A stretch of 64,000 nucleotides of DNA from Hymenopus coronatus (GCA_030762935.1 CM060892.1:86496827-86560826); one strand, 5' to 3'; positions 34,871 to 47,929 are shown, counted from the first letter of the stretch. Notes: generated by a model not told the origin, from the letters alone. Numbers and translations are program-made.

Positions 34871-35460
34871 TATAAAAAATGTGAAAAAAAACTGTAATTC
34901 ATATGATTCAAAAGCAACCATCACTATAACACCTAAAAGCCTTAACATTATAGAATTTCATAAAATAATACACAAATTAACACATTTACATAAAACAGTG
35001 GTAATCCATTGGATTCCAGCCCACTGTGGAATAATAGGCAATGAAATGGCTGACTTTTTGGCCAAAAAGGAAAGTAAAATTATCACCAACTCAATACTTA
35101 GTTTAATTCCATTTTGCTCTATTAAAAGAATATCAAATAAGTACACAAACAAATTCAATGAGAATACTCAAAGAAAACACCTGAAAAACAATGGAAAAAT
35201 TTACAACATTGCAATATTTATACATTACCAAGAAAATCTGCAGTAGCAACCTTCAGACTACTAACGCGACATGACTGTTTACAAAAATACTTATACAGAT
35301 TTGGCATAGCAGAGACTTCTATGTCTTTTCTGTATCTTAAATGAAGAAATGGAGTGTGATCATCTTCTACATTATCTGACTTTTGCAGAAGATTACAACC
35401 TCCCAGCTAAATATTGCAGTGCAAGAAAACAAATGATTTCATTATCAATTGTTTAACATT
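34871..35460 (+). pseudogene. Non-LTR retrotransposon C-terminal relic with RNase H
   Basis: The plus frame 34881-35246 contains VVIHWIPAHCGIIGNEMADF-LAKKES, the C-terminal signature of LINE-encoded RNase H. After a frameshift, 35240-35455 reads FRLLTRHDCLQKYLYRFGIA...C..C...H, the gag-like Cys/His knuckle tail of the same proteins (LTRHxCL...HLxxxG). Broken by frameshifts and in-frame stops; no RT upstream. It is one of the LINE groups that retain RNase H. Confidence 0.85.
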
Positions 35461-36304
35461 AGATACCAACCACAACACTATCATAGACTTCTTCGTTTAC
35501 ACATTGATATTTACCTATTCTTTACTTTTGAATTTTTCACTTTTTGATCACCAAAGGACCTAAAATCAAAGACTTATAGTAACTTATCTTGCAGTGTTTA
35601 TATCTACTGTTCACCACTTTATTTTTAAAACCAAGGTACAGTCAAAAGATAAGATTCAATAGTAATGCACAAATCCTCTTTATTTTTAATATGTCTGGGA
35701 AATGAATATCACCAAATAGTTACCCAGACGAAATTAATGTTGTTTCTTTGAAAAATAACAATACATGTGTAAATCTTCTGATTATGTTTAGAATCAATAA
35801 ACTACCTTTATAAGAGATTATCTGAGTCAGTGTGCATCAATAATTAGTTTATTTTAAACTTAAATTATGATGTACAAATTTATAAAAAGCTTTGAAATTA
35901 AATTATAATGTCCAAATTAGAATTTTGCAATTGATGACATATGGTATACTCAGGTGACTGTTCTGTGAAGTTTGCTTATCTCACAAATAAGATTGATGCT
36001 GTTTGTATTGAACTATCTGAAATAAAAATCTTTTTGCAATTTGTTTGTATTTATCTCCCATATGTTCTTCTCTTGACCTAGATGGAGTATTCTAAAAATA
36101 TTATATTGCAGCTTATTATGTTTTGAAGACCTTTTAACCTACAAAAAAAAAAAAAAAAAAAATTGTTTACAAAGGTATCTATATGGTCTGTGTAAATCAA
36201 AAAGAACTTAATTTCAATTCAACACACTTTTAAGAATGCAAAATGAAGATTTTCATGGAGTTTTCTATTCAAAACAATCATTAACATACATAAAAAGGTA
36301 ATTA
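35461..36304. other. Probable LINE 3' UTR and unassigned sequence
   Basis: 35690-35745 (GTCTGGGAAATGAATATCAC...) nearly repeats 34125-34170, suggesting shared LINE 3' UTR. A20 at 36143-36162. No gene. Confidence 0.5.
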
Positions 36305-36350
36305 AACAAATACATCTGATGTGCTACATTCACATTCCCTACCCTCTATC
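36305..36350 (+). repeat. R870 5'-end fragment
   Basis: CATCTGATGTGCTACATTCACATTC matches only the family 5' end, next to an opposite-orientation copy. Confidence 0.6.
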
Positions 36351-36379
36351 ACTTATTACTGAGCATAAAACCAACAAAA

Positions 36380-37265
36380 GTTTATTGCTTTCTCTATCAT
36401 GTACATAGTAGGTAGAGAAGGCACTGCATTTCACCCAAAACTTTGATACCAAGATTTCACTGGACGTTTTCTCACAGTCCTGAGGCTCTAGTCCTGAAGC
36501 CCTAAAGAGCATTATAGATAAAGGTCTGTATGTGCCAACATAACTCAAATACAAAAAGTCAGTTGCATACCAGACTTGGTGTTCCAAGGATGCAACTTGA
36601 AGATTTTAAGTAAGTATCTGTTCACCAAACTGCATTTTACATGAAACAAATTTTGAACATTTTGAATTTTTTTTTAAAAATGGCTTTAATGATTTTGATT
36701 AAAATACCATATATTTAATATTATTTTCAAGACTAAAATGTATATGCTGAATTTTCTGAGAATAACCTTTGATGTCCTTTTTATTCTGAATGACTTTTTC
36801 ATAACTGCATTTTATATGGAAAAAATTTTGAACATTTTGAATATTTTTTCAAAAATAGCTTTAATGATTTTGATTAAAATACCATATGTTTAAGATTCTT
36901 TTCACGACTAAAATGTATGTGTTGAATTTTCTGGAAATAGCCTTTGATTTCCTCTTTATTCTGAATGATAAAGAAATAAACTCTCACTATAAAAGAGATG
37001 TTCGTATGTTAAAGTAATAACATATACCAAAGAGAAATACCTGATTATTGGTTTCAAATTTAAAATATACCATTCTCAAATGGAAACTGTTGTTCATTTT
37101 TCTTTCTTCTCGCTAGGCAAAGAGAACAGAATTTCAAAGTCTCTCAGGGTAACCAGCTTGTTAAAGATTTGGCAATAATTTAAGTCTGTTGTATTCTCCT
37201 ATTTCCATTATATCTACAATATGTAATAGAAACATTTCTAAGTTTTATCTTGACAATTTATTGAA
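36380..37265 (-). repeat. R870 copy with internal duplication
   Basis: Inverted 3' end CTTTCTCTATCATGTACATA...GGTAGAGAAGGCACTGCATT. It runs to TTTATCTTGACAA near the family 5' end. Internal segment 36640-36805 is repeated in tandem at 36806-36970. Confidence 0.88.
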
Positions 37266-37733
37266 GGAGGGTAAAGAAAATAATGTGAATGTGATATATA
37301 ACATTTTTTTTTGTATCTACTTAATTTTAACTGCAGAGAACCTTTGCAGAAATAACTATATTTCAAGTTTTGTTATAGATGTTTTGTTATAAATGTTTAA
37401 CAATTTGACACCATATTCTGACCTTAAAATGTCATACTCTTTCCATGCAATTGAGAGAAAACCACTGAATATCAACAGGACTTTAAAAGAATGACAAGTA
37501 ATGAACAATTCAAACTATTAACAACAGATATCTCTGATATGGCTGATGCCTCAAAAATTTATTTGAAATAAATTGTGTTCTAAAGAGATCTACATTTATT
37601 TCATCTACTACTCAACATTTACCAGTTACTCAGGATTATATACAAATCTTTTTAAATGAAGAGGACTTCACAGGCTTTTCCGAGAAAATACAACTACCAT
37701 TTTATTTGTCATAAGTATCTTTAATATATAGTA

Positions 37734-39256
37734 CACCGATCATCAAAAAATTCCGGACACTTCAATATTTTTTAATTCTTTTAAAATTGGTCGTAATGTT
37801 TTGTCAAATCATATGTTATAAAACTTCAGTTTACTTTATCTGGAAAATACCACAACATTCATTTGTTTCATTCTTATGATAATATCAATTATTGTAATTT
37901 TATTGTTATAACCCACATGATTTGATTCTTCATTTTTATTTACTGTTACATAATTTATACTGTTACTCATATTGAACTGAATAAACAATTGCACCAAATT
38001 TTGAGAATTCTCAAGTTTATTGTGACACTATCATGACATTAATTATGATACTTGAGGACGTCGCAAAGGTCGTTGCTTTGAATAAAGGTAGTCACAGTAT
38101 CCGTTACATTTCTGATGTGTTGGGTATTGCTTGTAGTATTATTAGTGATGCCATCAGAAGATACCACGAGACTGGAGAATACAAGAGACCATCGACGGCC
38201 AATGCTATGGTCGTCGAAAGTCTACAAGCAAACGAGATGACAGATTTGGCGTCCTCAGCACTTTACAAAATTCCCAGTTGCCTGCAACAATTGCTGCTCG
38301 TCGCCTAGCAGTTGTTCAAGATGTGATGATATCCACTAATATAGTAAGAAGAAGGCTCAAAGAACATGAATTGTTATCAAGAAGGCCTTCCAAGGTACCT
38401 AAGTTACTCCCACAGCACAGAGTTGAATGACTACATTTTGCATGCCAACACATCAAGTGTTCTATGGAAGACTGGGAGCATGTCTTGTTTATGGATGAGT
38501 CCCGTTTTACTCTGTATTCTTCTGATGGTTGACTATTTGTATGGAGAAGACGAGGGGAGTGCATCACAGAAACTGTATTACAACCAATAGTGCCCTTCGG
38601 TGGATTTTCTGTCACAAGCCACACGGAGCTCCATTGTATATGCAAAGTACCATGACAGCTTGTAGTTAACATTGAAGAATGTGTCCATGAAAAAGTCATA
38701 CCATTATGCATCATTTGATTCTAAAGCATGATAATGCCAAGGTACATGAAGTTTCCATTACAATTAATCAATTAGGCATCAATGTTATGGAATGGCCAGC
38801 ACATTGTTCCAACCTCAATCCTATTGAGCATGTTTGGGACATTCTCTTGAGGAGGGTTCTCCAAATAATAACTGTTCCAGAAACCATAAATTAACTTCAA
38901 GCTGCTCTGGAAAAAAAATGAGAAAATATCCCTGAAGACAACCTATAAGAATAATCAGGAGCATGCCACGTCGCCTAGAGGATGTCATTAGAGTTGGGGG
39001 TGGCAACATACACTACCAAAATCACAAAACTCAAAAAAGCGTTTATCAAAATACAAAACACTTGTTTGCTGTAAATATCAAAAAGAATTAATTTTGTTCC
39101 ATTGTTGTAAATTCTTAATAAATCCAGTTTTTTTCTGTTGATTTAATGTTTCATTCCCAACTTTAGAAGTTATTTCCAGTTGGAAAGCTCTTCTATTCAC
39201 TTATGCCAGACTTAAGACTTAAAATTAAAGTGTCCGGTTTTTTTTGCTGCTCAGTG
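37734..39256 (+). mobile_element. Tc1-like transposon, 1523 bp, intact ends, dead transposase
   Basis: It is flanked by TA (37732-37733, 39257-39258). Terminal repeats are CACCGATCATCAAAAAATTC and the complement of CACTGAGCAGCAAAAAAAAC, followed on both sides by CCGGACACTT. The length is typical for Tc1 elements. The inner region encodes a broken transposase. The defined TA duplication and the readable empty site in R870 make this a secure call. Confidence 0.95.
38033..38894 (+). pseudogene. Tc1-like transposase, frameshifted
   Basis: Frame 38033-38308 holds the N-terminal HTH region (IRYISDVLGIACSIISDAIR, RRYHETGEYKR). Near 38486-38530 the first catalytic Asp is in FMDESRFTLYSSDG, followed by an in-frame TGA. 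Frame 38706-38894 holds the second Asp in HDNA and the third residue in NPIEHVWDILLRR, so all three DDE residues survive in separate frames. Several frameshifts and stops prevent a product. Confidence 0.92.
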
Positions 39257-39560
39257 TATTTTAATAAAAAATATTACAACCATTTTTTCAAAAAATGAAG
39301 TATTTGGAAGAGTGTTCCATGTAAAGGAAATTTGGAGGTGGGGAATTTTCTTTAAAATCTAATTGTCACATCTTTTTAAGATACTGAACTTAAATACCAA
39401 TTACCAGACGCATAGGGACTCTTTTTTTAAAATTCTTTTGGGGGTGAGGGGATTCAGGGATCTCAAAACTTGATTTCCAGTTGAAATCTCAATATCAGAT
39501 TTTTGGGTGCAATACAATATCTTCTATACCTACTGAGGAAGCAGTTCATTTACTTTCTTA

Positions 39561-40504
39561 AATAAGTAACCTTAAAACTTGGGTAATATAATAAGCTTGA
39601 GATACTGATAGGATAAGATGCTAATCGTTAATTCTCAGTCAAGAAAATGTGAAGTCAACTTCATTCTCATTGCATTTATTTTGGAAAACCACAAAAGATA
39701 CAGCTTACTACAGATAAAAATGTATATTTTATTAAATTCTCTGTTTGAAAGCATATCTGACATAATTAAATTTTCCTACAAACGTACAAGAAAGGTGTAA
39801 AATACAAAATAAAATTATTCTGAAGTAGCAAAAACAGAATTTGCATACACTAATAGGGAAAAATGTGGAAGGAAGCTTAGCTTGAAGATACATTAAATTA
39901 AAAAAACTGGTGTTTATTATGGATGCATACAATACCAAATGACCAACTTGCCAACTTGCTCTCTATTTAAAGAGCTGATTGAATTGTTTGAGAAGGTAAG
40001 TTTTCAACTGCTTGGAAACAAATAAATCATTTATAGGGAATGTGTAAATTCATTATTTGTGTAACAGTTTGTTACTTTTATAAATTGAATTCTGTATGTG
40101 CTTTTTAACAGGTAAAAAGAGGCTTTAAACTTTAAAATAGGAAATAATAACCATAATAAAAATTTTCCCTTCTGTTGTTAAAAATACAGAAACATATTTA
40201 TGTCTGTTTAACTCTCCAATATATTAACATAAATAGAAAATGTATTTTGCTTAACTTCCAGCCCCTAATCATTAATATAAAGCATATAAAAAGTGGACCT
40301 AAACTCAAACCCTAGGGAGTACCATCCATTATTTATTTTTCAATTGTTCATTTACTTATTTAGGAGTCTTACCTCTATTATTTATTTCCTTTGAATTACA
40401 TATGAACCAAATTACTTATTTATCAGACACCTAATATCATTTTACCACTGAATTTAATTTAAAAAATTAGTATAATGTCATAAGTTTTTGTTAATTCAGA
40501 AAAC
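39561..40504. other. Unassigned sequence
   Basis: AT-rich; nothing recognised. Confidence 0.4.
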
Positions 40505-40680
40505 AAGCCTGCCTGGTAGTGTGGGTGTAATGTGTCTCCCTTGCATTCAACAGGTCGCAAGTTTGAATCTTGCTTAGGCTTAGTTACCTGGATAAGGTTT
40601 AAAAAAAAGTATTTTCCTAACTATCTGTACATTCCTGTATAGGAACTTGAGCAAAAAGTCAGTGTCTGAAATTAAATTAA
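40505..40680 (+). repeat. tRNA-derived SINE, family 3
   Basis: Head CCTGCCTGGTAGTGTGGGTG with B box GTTTGAATCTTG, then TTAGTTACCTGGATAAGGTTT as in the copy at 60319. The 3' part is diverged. Confidence 0.75.
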
Positions 40681-40744
40681 ATTTTATTTATGGACATTCT
40701 TTAACTGCTGTGGCTCTAGTGACAGACAGTTCCATTCAGAGTGA

Positions 40745-40950
40745 AAAACAGCTTAATTATGGAGGTCTCTTTATCAGGCTTGAGGTTCTTTCATGTCTGT
40801 AAATCTATGATATGGAACGAATGGCTTTACTTCCCTTCCAAAGGAAGCCATACTAAGAAGTTTTATGCCCGAAAAATCCATCGCTGCCAGGTTTGAACCT
40901 GTGACCTTGGGAACCAGAGGCTAGCATGTTACCCGTATACCACGGAGAGT
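40745..40950 (-). repeat. tRNA-derived SINE, family 1
   Basis: On the minus strand the head has TGGTATACGGGTAACATGC (A box) and GGTTCAAACC (B box). The body matches 5192-5405, including the AAGGAAGC palindrome and GGCTTGAGGTTCTTTC. Confidence 0.85.
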
Positions 40951-41519
40951 CTTAAGATAAACAATAATGAATCTAAATTATTACACTGCTAAAATCATGG
41001 TTTCCAAAAATAGTACAAATTTAAGAGGTGAGAATTTGTGGCTAGAGACCAGTAAAATCGTAGCAGTAAAGATATTTGACTACTAGGGGTGAGGCTAAAC
41101 TAGATGGACAGAACAGAGGAAAACAGGCAAGAAAAAATTAAGTATTAAGTGTAAAGGAACCTGTTTAAAGAAAATAGTAAGTATGAGTGTAGCCCAGCTA
41201 GAGGGACTTCACCTGACTTAACTGCTTCTCAAGCAATCATAGAAAACAGCAACCATCTTCAGAGAAGCAATGCCAGACTGTGAACTTGTATCATAATTAC
41301 ACCATCATATGATAATTCTAACAATTTTACAAATGTATGACAATCCTTTGTATGATACCAGCTAAACATACAATAATATTCCTTGCTTTGTTTTATCAAG
41401 CAAAATTTTATCATGCTGATGTTGTTTTATTGGGTGACATAACCAAACCTGACATATCTGAATTTTTGCCTTCATAGTCTGTCTCCATTCCTCACATCCC
41501 ACGAAACCCCCTTTCCTAT
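40951..41519. other. Unassigned sequence
   Basis: No gene or repeat recognised. Confidence 0.4.
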
Positions 41520-42580
41520 TTACTTTCTTTACCATATACATAAGAGGTAGAGAAGGTACTGCAAAAGCTTGACACCAACATTTCAGAAATACACATCTAA
41601 TTTAATATCAATAAAATTATCTACTGCTATATTTCTCTTAAATGCAAAATTCCCTTCAGAAACTTTAAAAATCATAAATTTACATATAGATTAATGTAAT
41701 GTAATAATGAACAACCATAAGCAAGAATAAAACTTGTTTTGGTTGGTGAGGATGAATTGGATTGGTTGTGCATATCTGTGCGTGCATACGTGCATGCTGC
41801 GCAAGGATGCAACATGAAGCTTTATGAACACTCCCCATGCCAAACTACTCTTTACATGGAGTACTTTTTGCAAAATTTGATTTTCTCAAAAATGCCTCTA
41901 AGATATTTTTATGATAAATGAAAAGTATATTTGAATTTTGTGTAAATAACATCAGAGGTGCTTTTCATTCTGGTTGACTTTTGATAACTGGTAAATCACA
42001 GGAGGCAAACAAAAATCTTACTCCTCAAAGATGCAGTTCTATTAAAGCACACAATTTAAGCATTGTTAACCATTTTTGAAAAATTCTTTGTTATTAGTTT
42101 AAATTTTACAGTTTGGAGTTTCCTTGTTTGTATTGTGCATATACTTGTATTGTAAATTTGACTTGTCCCATATCAAGTAGATGATCTGTTGGATGCAATA
42201 AATAAATGCATATCAACATTTCTCAATGGAACATTGTCGTTTTGTTGTTGTTGTTGTTTTCTCCTGGCCATGCAATGTCATTATGTAGTGCTCTGTTCTT
42301 TAAATAATTGACTATTAATGGAATCGTTTAAAAATGAGTTGATCATAAACACTAAATCATTTTTAAATGATTCCATTATAATAGTGCTCCACTATATATA
42401 AATGTTCCTAATCATTTTATATATTTGACTATTGTTTTAGCCTAGAATTCCCTAGTAAGACCATTCTGCTAATGTTTATCTCGACATGAGCAGCTAGAGG
42501 AATAAGCTTTTGTAGGAATAGTTTGTTGCAGAAGAAGTAGGGAAAGCTCTGAATGTAACACATCAGATTTTTTCCCTTAT
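41520..42580 (-). repeat. R870 copy, enlarged by small insertions
   Basis: Inverted 3' end TACTTTCTTTACCATATACA...GGTAGAGAAGGTACTGCA, internal GGATGCAACATGAAG block, and 5' end GGGAAAGCTCTGAATGTAAC. It includes extra sequence, with a small hairpin at 42318-42380 (AATGGAATC...GATTCCATT). Confidence 0.8.
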
Positions 42581-43817
42581 TGCCAGTGTGCTTAGATTTG
42601 TTAATCAATGAGAATACATTATTGTGCAGGAAACTAATGATCAGTGGAAAAAACACAGCATAACTTATGTTCCCTGTGAAATAAAAAAAATGTTTGAATC
42701 TGATAGCTTCTGGAATACACATGTGCAACCTTGATGAAAATAATAATTTTAAAGTAGTAATATAATTTGTACAACATAACAATTTTGTTGCTTGATGGCA
42801 ACACTTATTGTGAATATTTTTTTTTCTGAAGTTGGTGTAGTGAAAACTAATTTTGGAATTAACATTAAATACAGAAAATGGTTTCCTTCTATCATACTAT
42901 GTGAAAGATTGTGGCAAGCCTAAGAAATCCTAACAAGAAAATGTTAAACTCTATGACAACGACAGATATGTATGTTTTATGTACCCTCAACTGTGGTAAG
43001 ATTGGTCCTGCAGTGTGAGGTTGTTCCATCTTAGGTAATGTTAATTATATGGTTCCTCTCTCAATATGAATGGATTATGCAGTTGCTCATATGTTTTAGG
43101 ACATATTTTAGTCATACTGAAACAACTGCTTTAGTTTCAGGAAGATATTAGAAAGGACCTCACTTCCCTCTTCTATAAAAGAATTGCAAATGAACAAAAA
43201 AAAGTTTAGATCAGAATTAAAAAAGATACCTTATTACTCACAACATCTATACAGAGGAGGATTTCATTCAATCAAAAAACACTGATAATAATGTAACATT
43301 GTAAATATAATAAACATGAATATTTTAAAAATGCAAATGTACAAGTAGGATTTTGGAAACAAACAAGTAGTTGAAAAGTATGCAAAACTGGCACCTCTAA
43401 AAATTCATTGTCAGAGTTATTATTTGTAAATAAATGTATTAATAAGTATGAATAAATGTAATTGTTGACTTGATCTACATCCTAAAGTTTGGGCTTTGAG
43501 TCTAATCTCATAATACGATCTACAGATTTCAATGTAAACAGTAGCTGTAATCAGAATCTTTTTAAAACTTGCAGTTGTCTAATTGTGATCAACATATGTT
43601 CTAAAATACGTGAGAACCTATAAAACCACTTATATTGTGGGGGAATTGTATAATTAACATTACTTCAGATGGAACACCCTCACCCTGCAGGACCAATTTC
43701 ACCCTGATTGATGGTATTTATTCGTTATTCCAAGTAGAAATGATTGACATTCAGACCTGGTTCTTTACCAGTCATACTCATATATACAATGCCTTCCTTA
43801 TTATTTATTTTTTTTTA
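42581..43817. other. Unassigned sequence
   Basis: AT-rich; open frames have no recognised domain. Confidence 0.4.
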
Positions 43818-44003
43818 AGCTTAATGTCCTTTAACCTGGCTGAATGAAATTGGTGAAATGATGTTACTCGACATCCATCTTCTCAGGATAAGGGAAAACC
43901 CTAAAAAAAAACTTATCTGAGTAACTCACTCTAAGCAAGATTTGAAATCATGACCTTTTGAATGTGAGACACACTACCACCACACTACCCAGGCAAGCTG
44001 AGA
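43818..44003 (-). repeat. tRNA-derived SINE, family 3
   Basis: Reverse copy of the 60319-60541 SINE: head at right (complement of CTTGCCTGGGTAGTGTGGTG), body with TTCACCAATTTCATT complement and CCTTTAACCTGG at left. Confidence 0.85.
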
Positions 44004-44499
44004 GTTTTTTTGTATCTCCATTCACTGTCTTAATTCTTTATTTATTCTTCACTTTACTTAAGTAATATCCTATTTTCCTACTATAATTAAAACAAATCTC
44101 ATTTATAGCTACATTTCTATCTATTTTAAATCATTTCTTATTAATGCTCTCTTTTCTCAAATTTATGCTCTTTTATAACTAAAATTATATGCTCAGCATC
44201 TTATTTTTCACCATATATGGGATATTGATTTTAATTCTGTGGAATACCTTTCCTTGAGCCTTTTAACCTCCATACTTCTGTTCTTAGCCATGCAATCTTT
44301 CTCCTTTTTCCCTTTTTCTTATGTCTTTAGGGTTGTTCTATTTACTCACGTTCACACAATAGTAATTTTACTTCATAACAACATTCAACAATAGGTTTCT
44401 TTAAGGGTTCCAAAACTTAATATATAAAAGTCAGCGTATATATGCATTTTATATATTTTTGCTTAAAATGCTGAGCAGTACCGTGTGAAAATATGTTAA
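44004..44499. other. Unassigned sequence
   Basis: Pyrimidine-rich; probably the 3' region of the minus-strand LINE relic, but no motif is readable. Confidence 0.35.
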
Positions 44500-46072
44500 G
44501 CATTTTAAAATCTTTCCCAAACTTGTTTCGATTTGTAGATGGTGAATCAATAATTGTAACACCTTCCATTGGCTTGCGTTTATTTCTCTGCTGCCTTAAT
44601 GCTCACATGCATTCTTTGTTTTTTAACCAAATTAAGTATTTATCTTCTAATAGATTCTTTCTTTCTTGCTTGCCACATTTTTCTGAATGTTTCCTCTCAT
44701 GGATGCCCTATACTTATGTGATCTTTCTGTAGAAGACATCCATCCATCCAATTTCATTAATTCCAAATTGAACATAAGGCCGCAACAAATCATTTCCAAT
44801 AGACTCGACTCCTTGATAAGGCTTGCATATCTTTACATGATTTATTCATTGCTCTTAATTCTGTTTCACTGTTCTCCTTCCCTTGATCTTCCTTTTCTCT
44901 TTTTCCCCTGTGGGTTCCATTCCAAAACCCATCTAGTTATATTTTCAGGTTCCTATCTCAGTATGTGTCCAATCCATGTCCATTTCCATTTCTTTATTTC
45001 TTTATCAGTTGGTATCTGGATTTTTAATTTCCCATAATGCAGTATTGCTGATGGTTTTTGGCCACCAGATTCTCAATATGTATCTTAGGCACTGATTGAG
45101 GAAAGTTTGTATAGTTTCTTATTTATTTCTTGTGTCATTCTCCATGTTTCACAGCTGTATAGCAGTACAGATAGTACATTTGATTTAAAGATTCTAATTT
45201 TAGTATTTCTTTGAATATCTTATGAGTTCCATATTTTTCTCAGTTGTAAAAAGGCATTTTTGTTTAGTTTATTTCTTGATCTGTTCCTCCATTCTGGGAT
45301 ACTATGCATTCCAAATAATTGATTTTACTGAGTTCTTTCTATTTCATGGCTACTTCTATATATAATTTATATTTTGGGATTTTATTTTTATTTCATTAGC
45401 TTCGGTAACGTTTAATTTCATACCACTATTTTGGGTTTCAACTTTTAAGTCCTGTAGTTTCATTTCAATATCTTTAAAGCTTTTTGCCATTATACATATA
45501 TCATCACCAAAGTCTAATTTCTAATTTATCATATAGCCCCCGTTGCACTCCTCTTTTTCTATTCATAGTTTTCCTTATCATATTATCCAATACCATTAAA
45601 AACAGGATTGATGACAATATACATACATCCCTGTTTAACACCACTATTAACTAAGAAAGGTTCTGATAACTTTCCATTATGTTCCACTTGACATGAGATG
45701 TTGTTATACATTTCTTGTACAATCCTTATAATTTTCGCTGGGATTCCAAAAATTCTCATAGCTGCCAATATTTTGTTTCAGATAATTGAGTCAAGTGCTT
45801 TTTCAAAATCAATAAAATAAAGTATAATAAGTTTTGATATTCATAGGATTGTTCTAAAACAATTCTTATTGTATTAATTTTGTCTAAAATGATCTCCTTC
45901 TATAACCTGTTAGTTCTCTCTTCAGTTTTTTATCATTTGGTTCTCTAATTCTGTTAAAAATAATTCTAGACAAAATGTTACTTAATTTGATAAAATCATA
46001 GGCAGTAGTAGATTCAATTATGATAGGTATAAATCTGTGATTGGCAATTATAAATATTATTAAAATTAACAT
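44500..46072 (-). pseudogene. RTE-like non-LTR retrotransposon RT relic
   Basis: Minus-strand pieces in RT order: LSNILSRIIFNRIREPNDKK (about 45900-46010); a motif-A relic reading IDFEKALDS (about 45780-45810); YGIP-type segment FGIPAKIIRIVQEMYNNISC with HNGKLSEPFLVNSGVKQGC (45583-45768); the active-site box as LDFGDDICIM (about 45490-45525, normally FADD); then C-terminal WTWIGHILR, NPQGKRKRKIKG and LLYSCETW. The WNPQGKRKRG-type tail is typical of RTE-like elements. Stops and frameshifts throughout, and FADD is changed to FGDD. Confidence 0.87.
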
Positions 46073-46611
46073 AATTAAAAAAATAATTAAATAAGATTTT
46101 ACACATTTATATGTTTTATATCATACCAGATTTGATTAAATTTCTGTAATGAATTGTAATATTCAGAAATAGAGCCTTGCCAAAGCATGCTTGGTAAGGA
46201 AAAGTATAACTTTATATCTATAATTTTAGCCTGATAGTTGAACATGTTTTGTTTTGCTGTTACGGACACACAACATTTTCTTAATGTTTAAAATCAAATT
46301 ATTCCTTACATTAAAGAAAACTTTGCTTATTGTTAATACATAATATCTAATTTAACTAGAAAGAGTAATGTGTTTATTTACTTGTTACTAGTGTACAAAT
46401 TCTCTCCATAAATTAAGGATCATATTCGGGCTGATACAATCAACATTGCACCATCTTACAAATCGGGCTACCAATTGTTGTAATTACCTTTCTAGAGAAA
46501 AAGTAATGCAAAATAAGGGGTACCAGTATATCAGTAATCCTGTGGTTATATTAAGTTTAAAGATAAAAGTTATTTAAATTTTCATTATCTGGTTGACTAT
46601 TACATGAAATG

Positions 46612-47215
46612 ACCCTATATAGTTTGTTTTACAGCATTGTTTCTACAATGACAGAGATGTTGAACACTTTCAAAGGAGTTGTCAACTTATCATTAAATTC
46701 TATGCAATATTCATGTTCATTCCATGTAACAGTTTAACATAATAATCTCAGAGATATGTGTAAATATACTGTAAATACTGAAATATTTTAAATGTAAATT
46801 AAGTATATATATAAAACATATATAAAACTTGTTTGTTACTGCTGTAGTATTTCAGATTGATGATGATGGACATTCTGATGAGGTCTAGAAATATGTGCCA
46901 ATCCTGACTGTAGTTTTTGATATTTTAAATAAATACTATAAAATGAGCATTATTATTGTAGTAGCAATAGTTTTATTTGTTCTGTAGATCACAATATATG
47001 ATATAGAACAGGTTCAAACTTAATTTACATTAAAAATATTTCAGTATTTACAATATATTTACACATATACCTACATAAATCTCTGAAATTATTATGTTAA
47101 TGTGTTACATGGAATGAACATGAATATTACGTAGAATTTAATGATAAGTTGACAACTCTTTTGAAAGTGTTCAACATCTCTGTCACTGTAGAAGCAATGC
47201 TGTAAAACAAACTTT
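46612..47215. repeat. Long inverted repeat, arms ~200 bp, spacer ~200 bp
   Basis: 46612-46815 and 47010-47215 are inverted copies (GAGATGTTGAACACTTTCAA, GTTGTCAACTTATCATTAAA, TTCATGTTCATTCCATGTAA each occur on both strands). The right arm continues into LINE C-terminal coding sequence, so the structure is a duplicated, inverted LINE 3' end. Confidence 0.9.
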
Positions 47216-47700
47216 TTAACATGACTCCTGAATTGATGCAGTGCAGGTATTTGCTTCAGATAAATAGGTAGTCTATGGAATAGCTAGAGGCCTGAATAAC
47301 AAAACTTCTTTCAAATAGGCTTGCATTGTGTGTAATTATATGGAGTTAATCTTTCTGCCTTGTTTTGCAGTGTACATGCCTACCATATTACTTTTTATAT
47401 TGCATAATGTTTGGTAAATAAAAATGCAAGGCAGAGGTAACATATTCAAATCTTTAAATAGCAGTCTACAGCTGGTTTTCTTACTAGCATGTAGCATTAT
47501 CGAATTGCCCTTTTTTGCATTTTGAAAATTGATTTTTCTCCTGTTGAGTTCCCCCAAATTATTATTCCAAAAGAAAGAGCAGATTAAAAGTATGCATGAT
47601 ATAATAAAATAACTAATTTTAGATCATAATGTTTGAAATGAGAGTGATTGCATAGTTTATTTTGCTGAGTTTTTGTGATAACTTTTGAATGTGTACAATC
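47216..47700 (-). pseudogene. Jockey-type LINE ORF2 C-terminal relic
   Basis: Minus frame 47336-47557 reads KTSCRLLFKDLNMLPLPCIF-IYQTLCNIKSN, matching the conserved SCRxLFKxLxILPLPCIYIxE tail of Jockey/CR1-like ORF2. The stop-broken continuation leads into the inverted repeat. Confidence 0.8.
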
Positions 47701-47929
47701 CATTTTAAAATCTCATCTACCCAAACTTGTGCTATCTGTATATGCAATATGTTTGTCCTGGAACCTTACATACGGTAGTTTGTGTGTGTGTTTTGTTTAT
47801 GGTGAAATGATATCACTACAGTTTTTTCTGTATTAGTAATCTATTTGCAATAAACCGGTTTAGCAATTCACATGTTGCCGTCAGTATTATTTAGATTTAC
47901 AATAATTTTGAGGGTAACTTTGTAATTGA

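Larger units (their letters stand above)
37590..39560 (+). repeat. R870 copy split by a Tc1-like insertion
   Basis: Family sequence 37590-37733 and 39257-39560 is continuous once the 1523-bp insertion is ignored. The join restores the family block ATCTTTAATATAT..TATTTTAAT seen in sibling copies. Confidence 0.88.

Noticed and set aside
46875..46891. CTGATGAG...GAAA resembling a hammerhead ribozyme core
   Set aside because: Only six bases separate CTGATGA and GAAA and they cannot form stem II; no flanking stem I/III pairing was found. Chance match.
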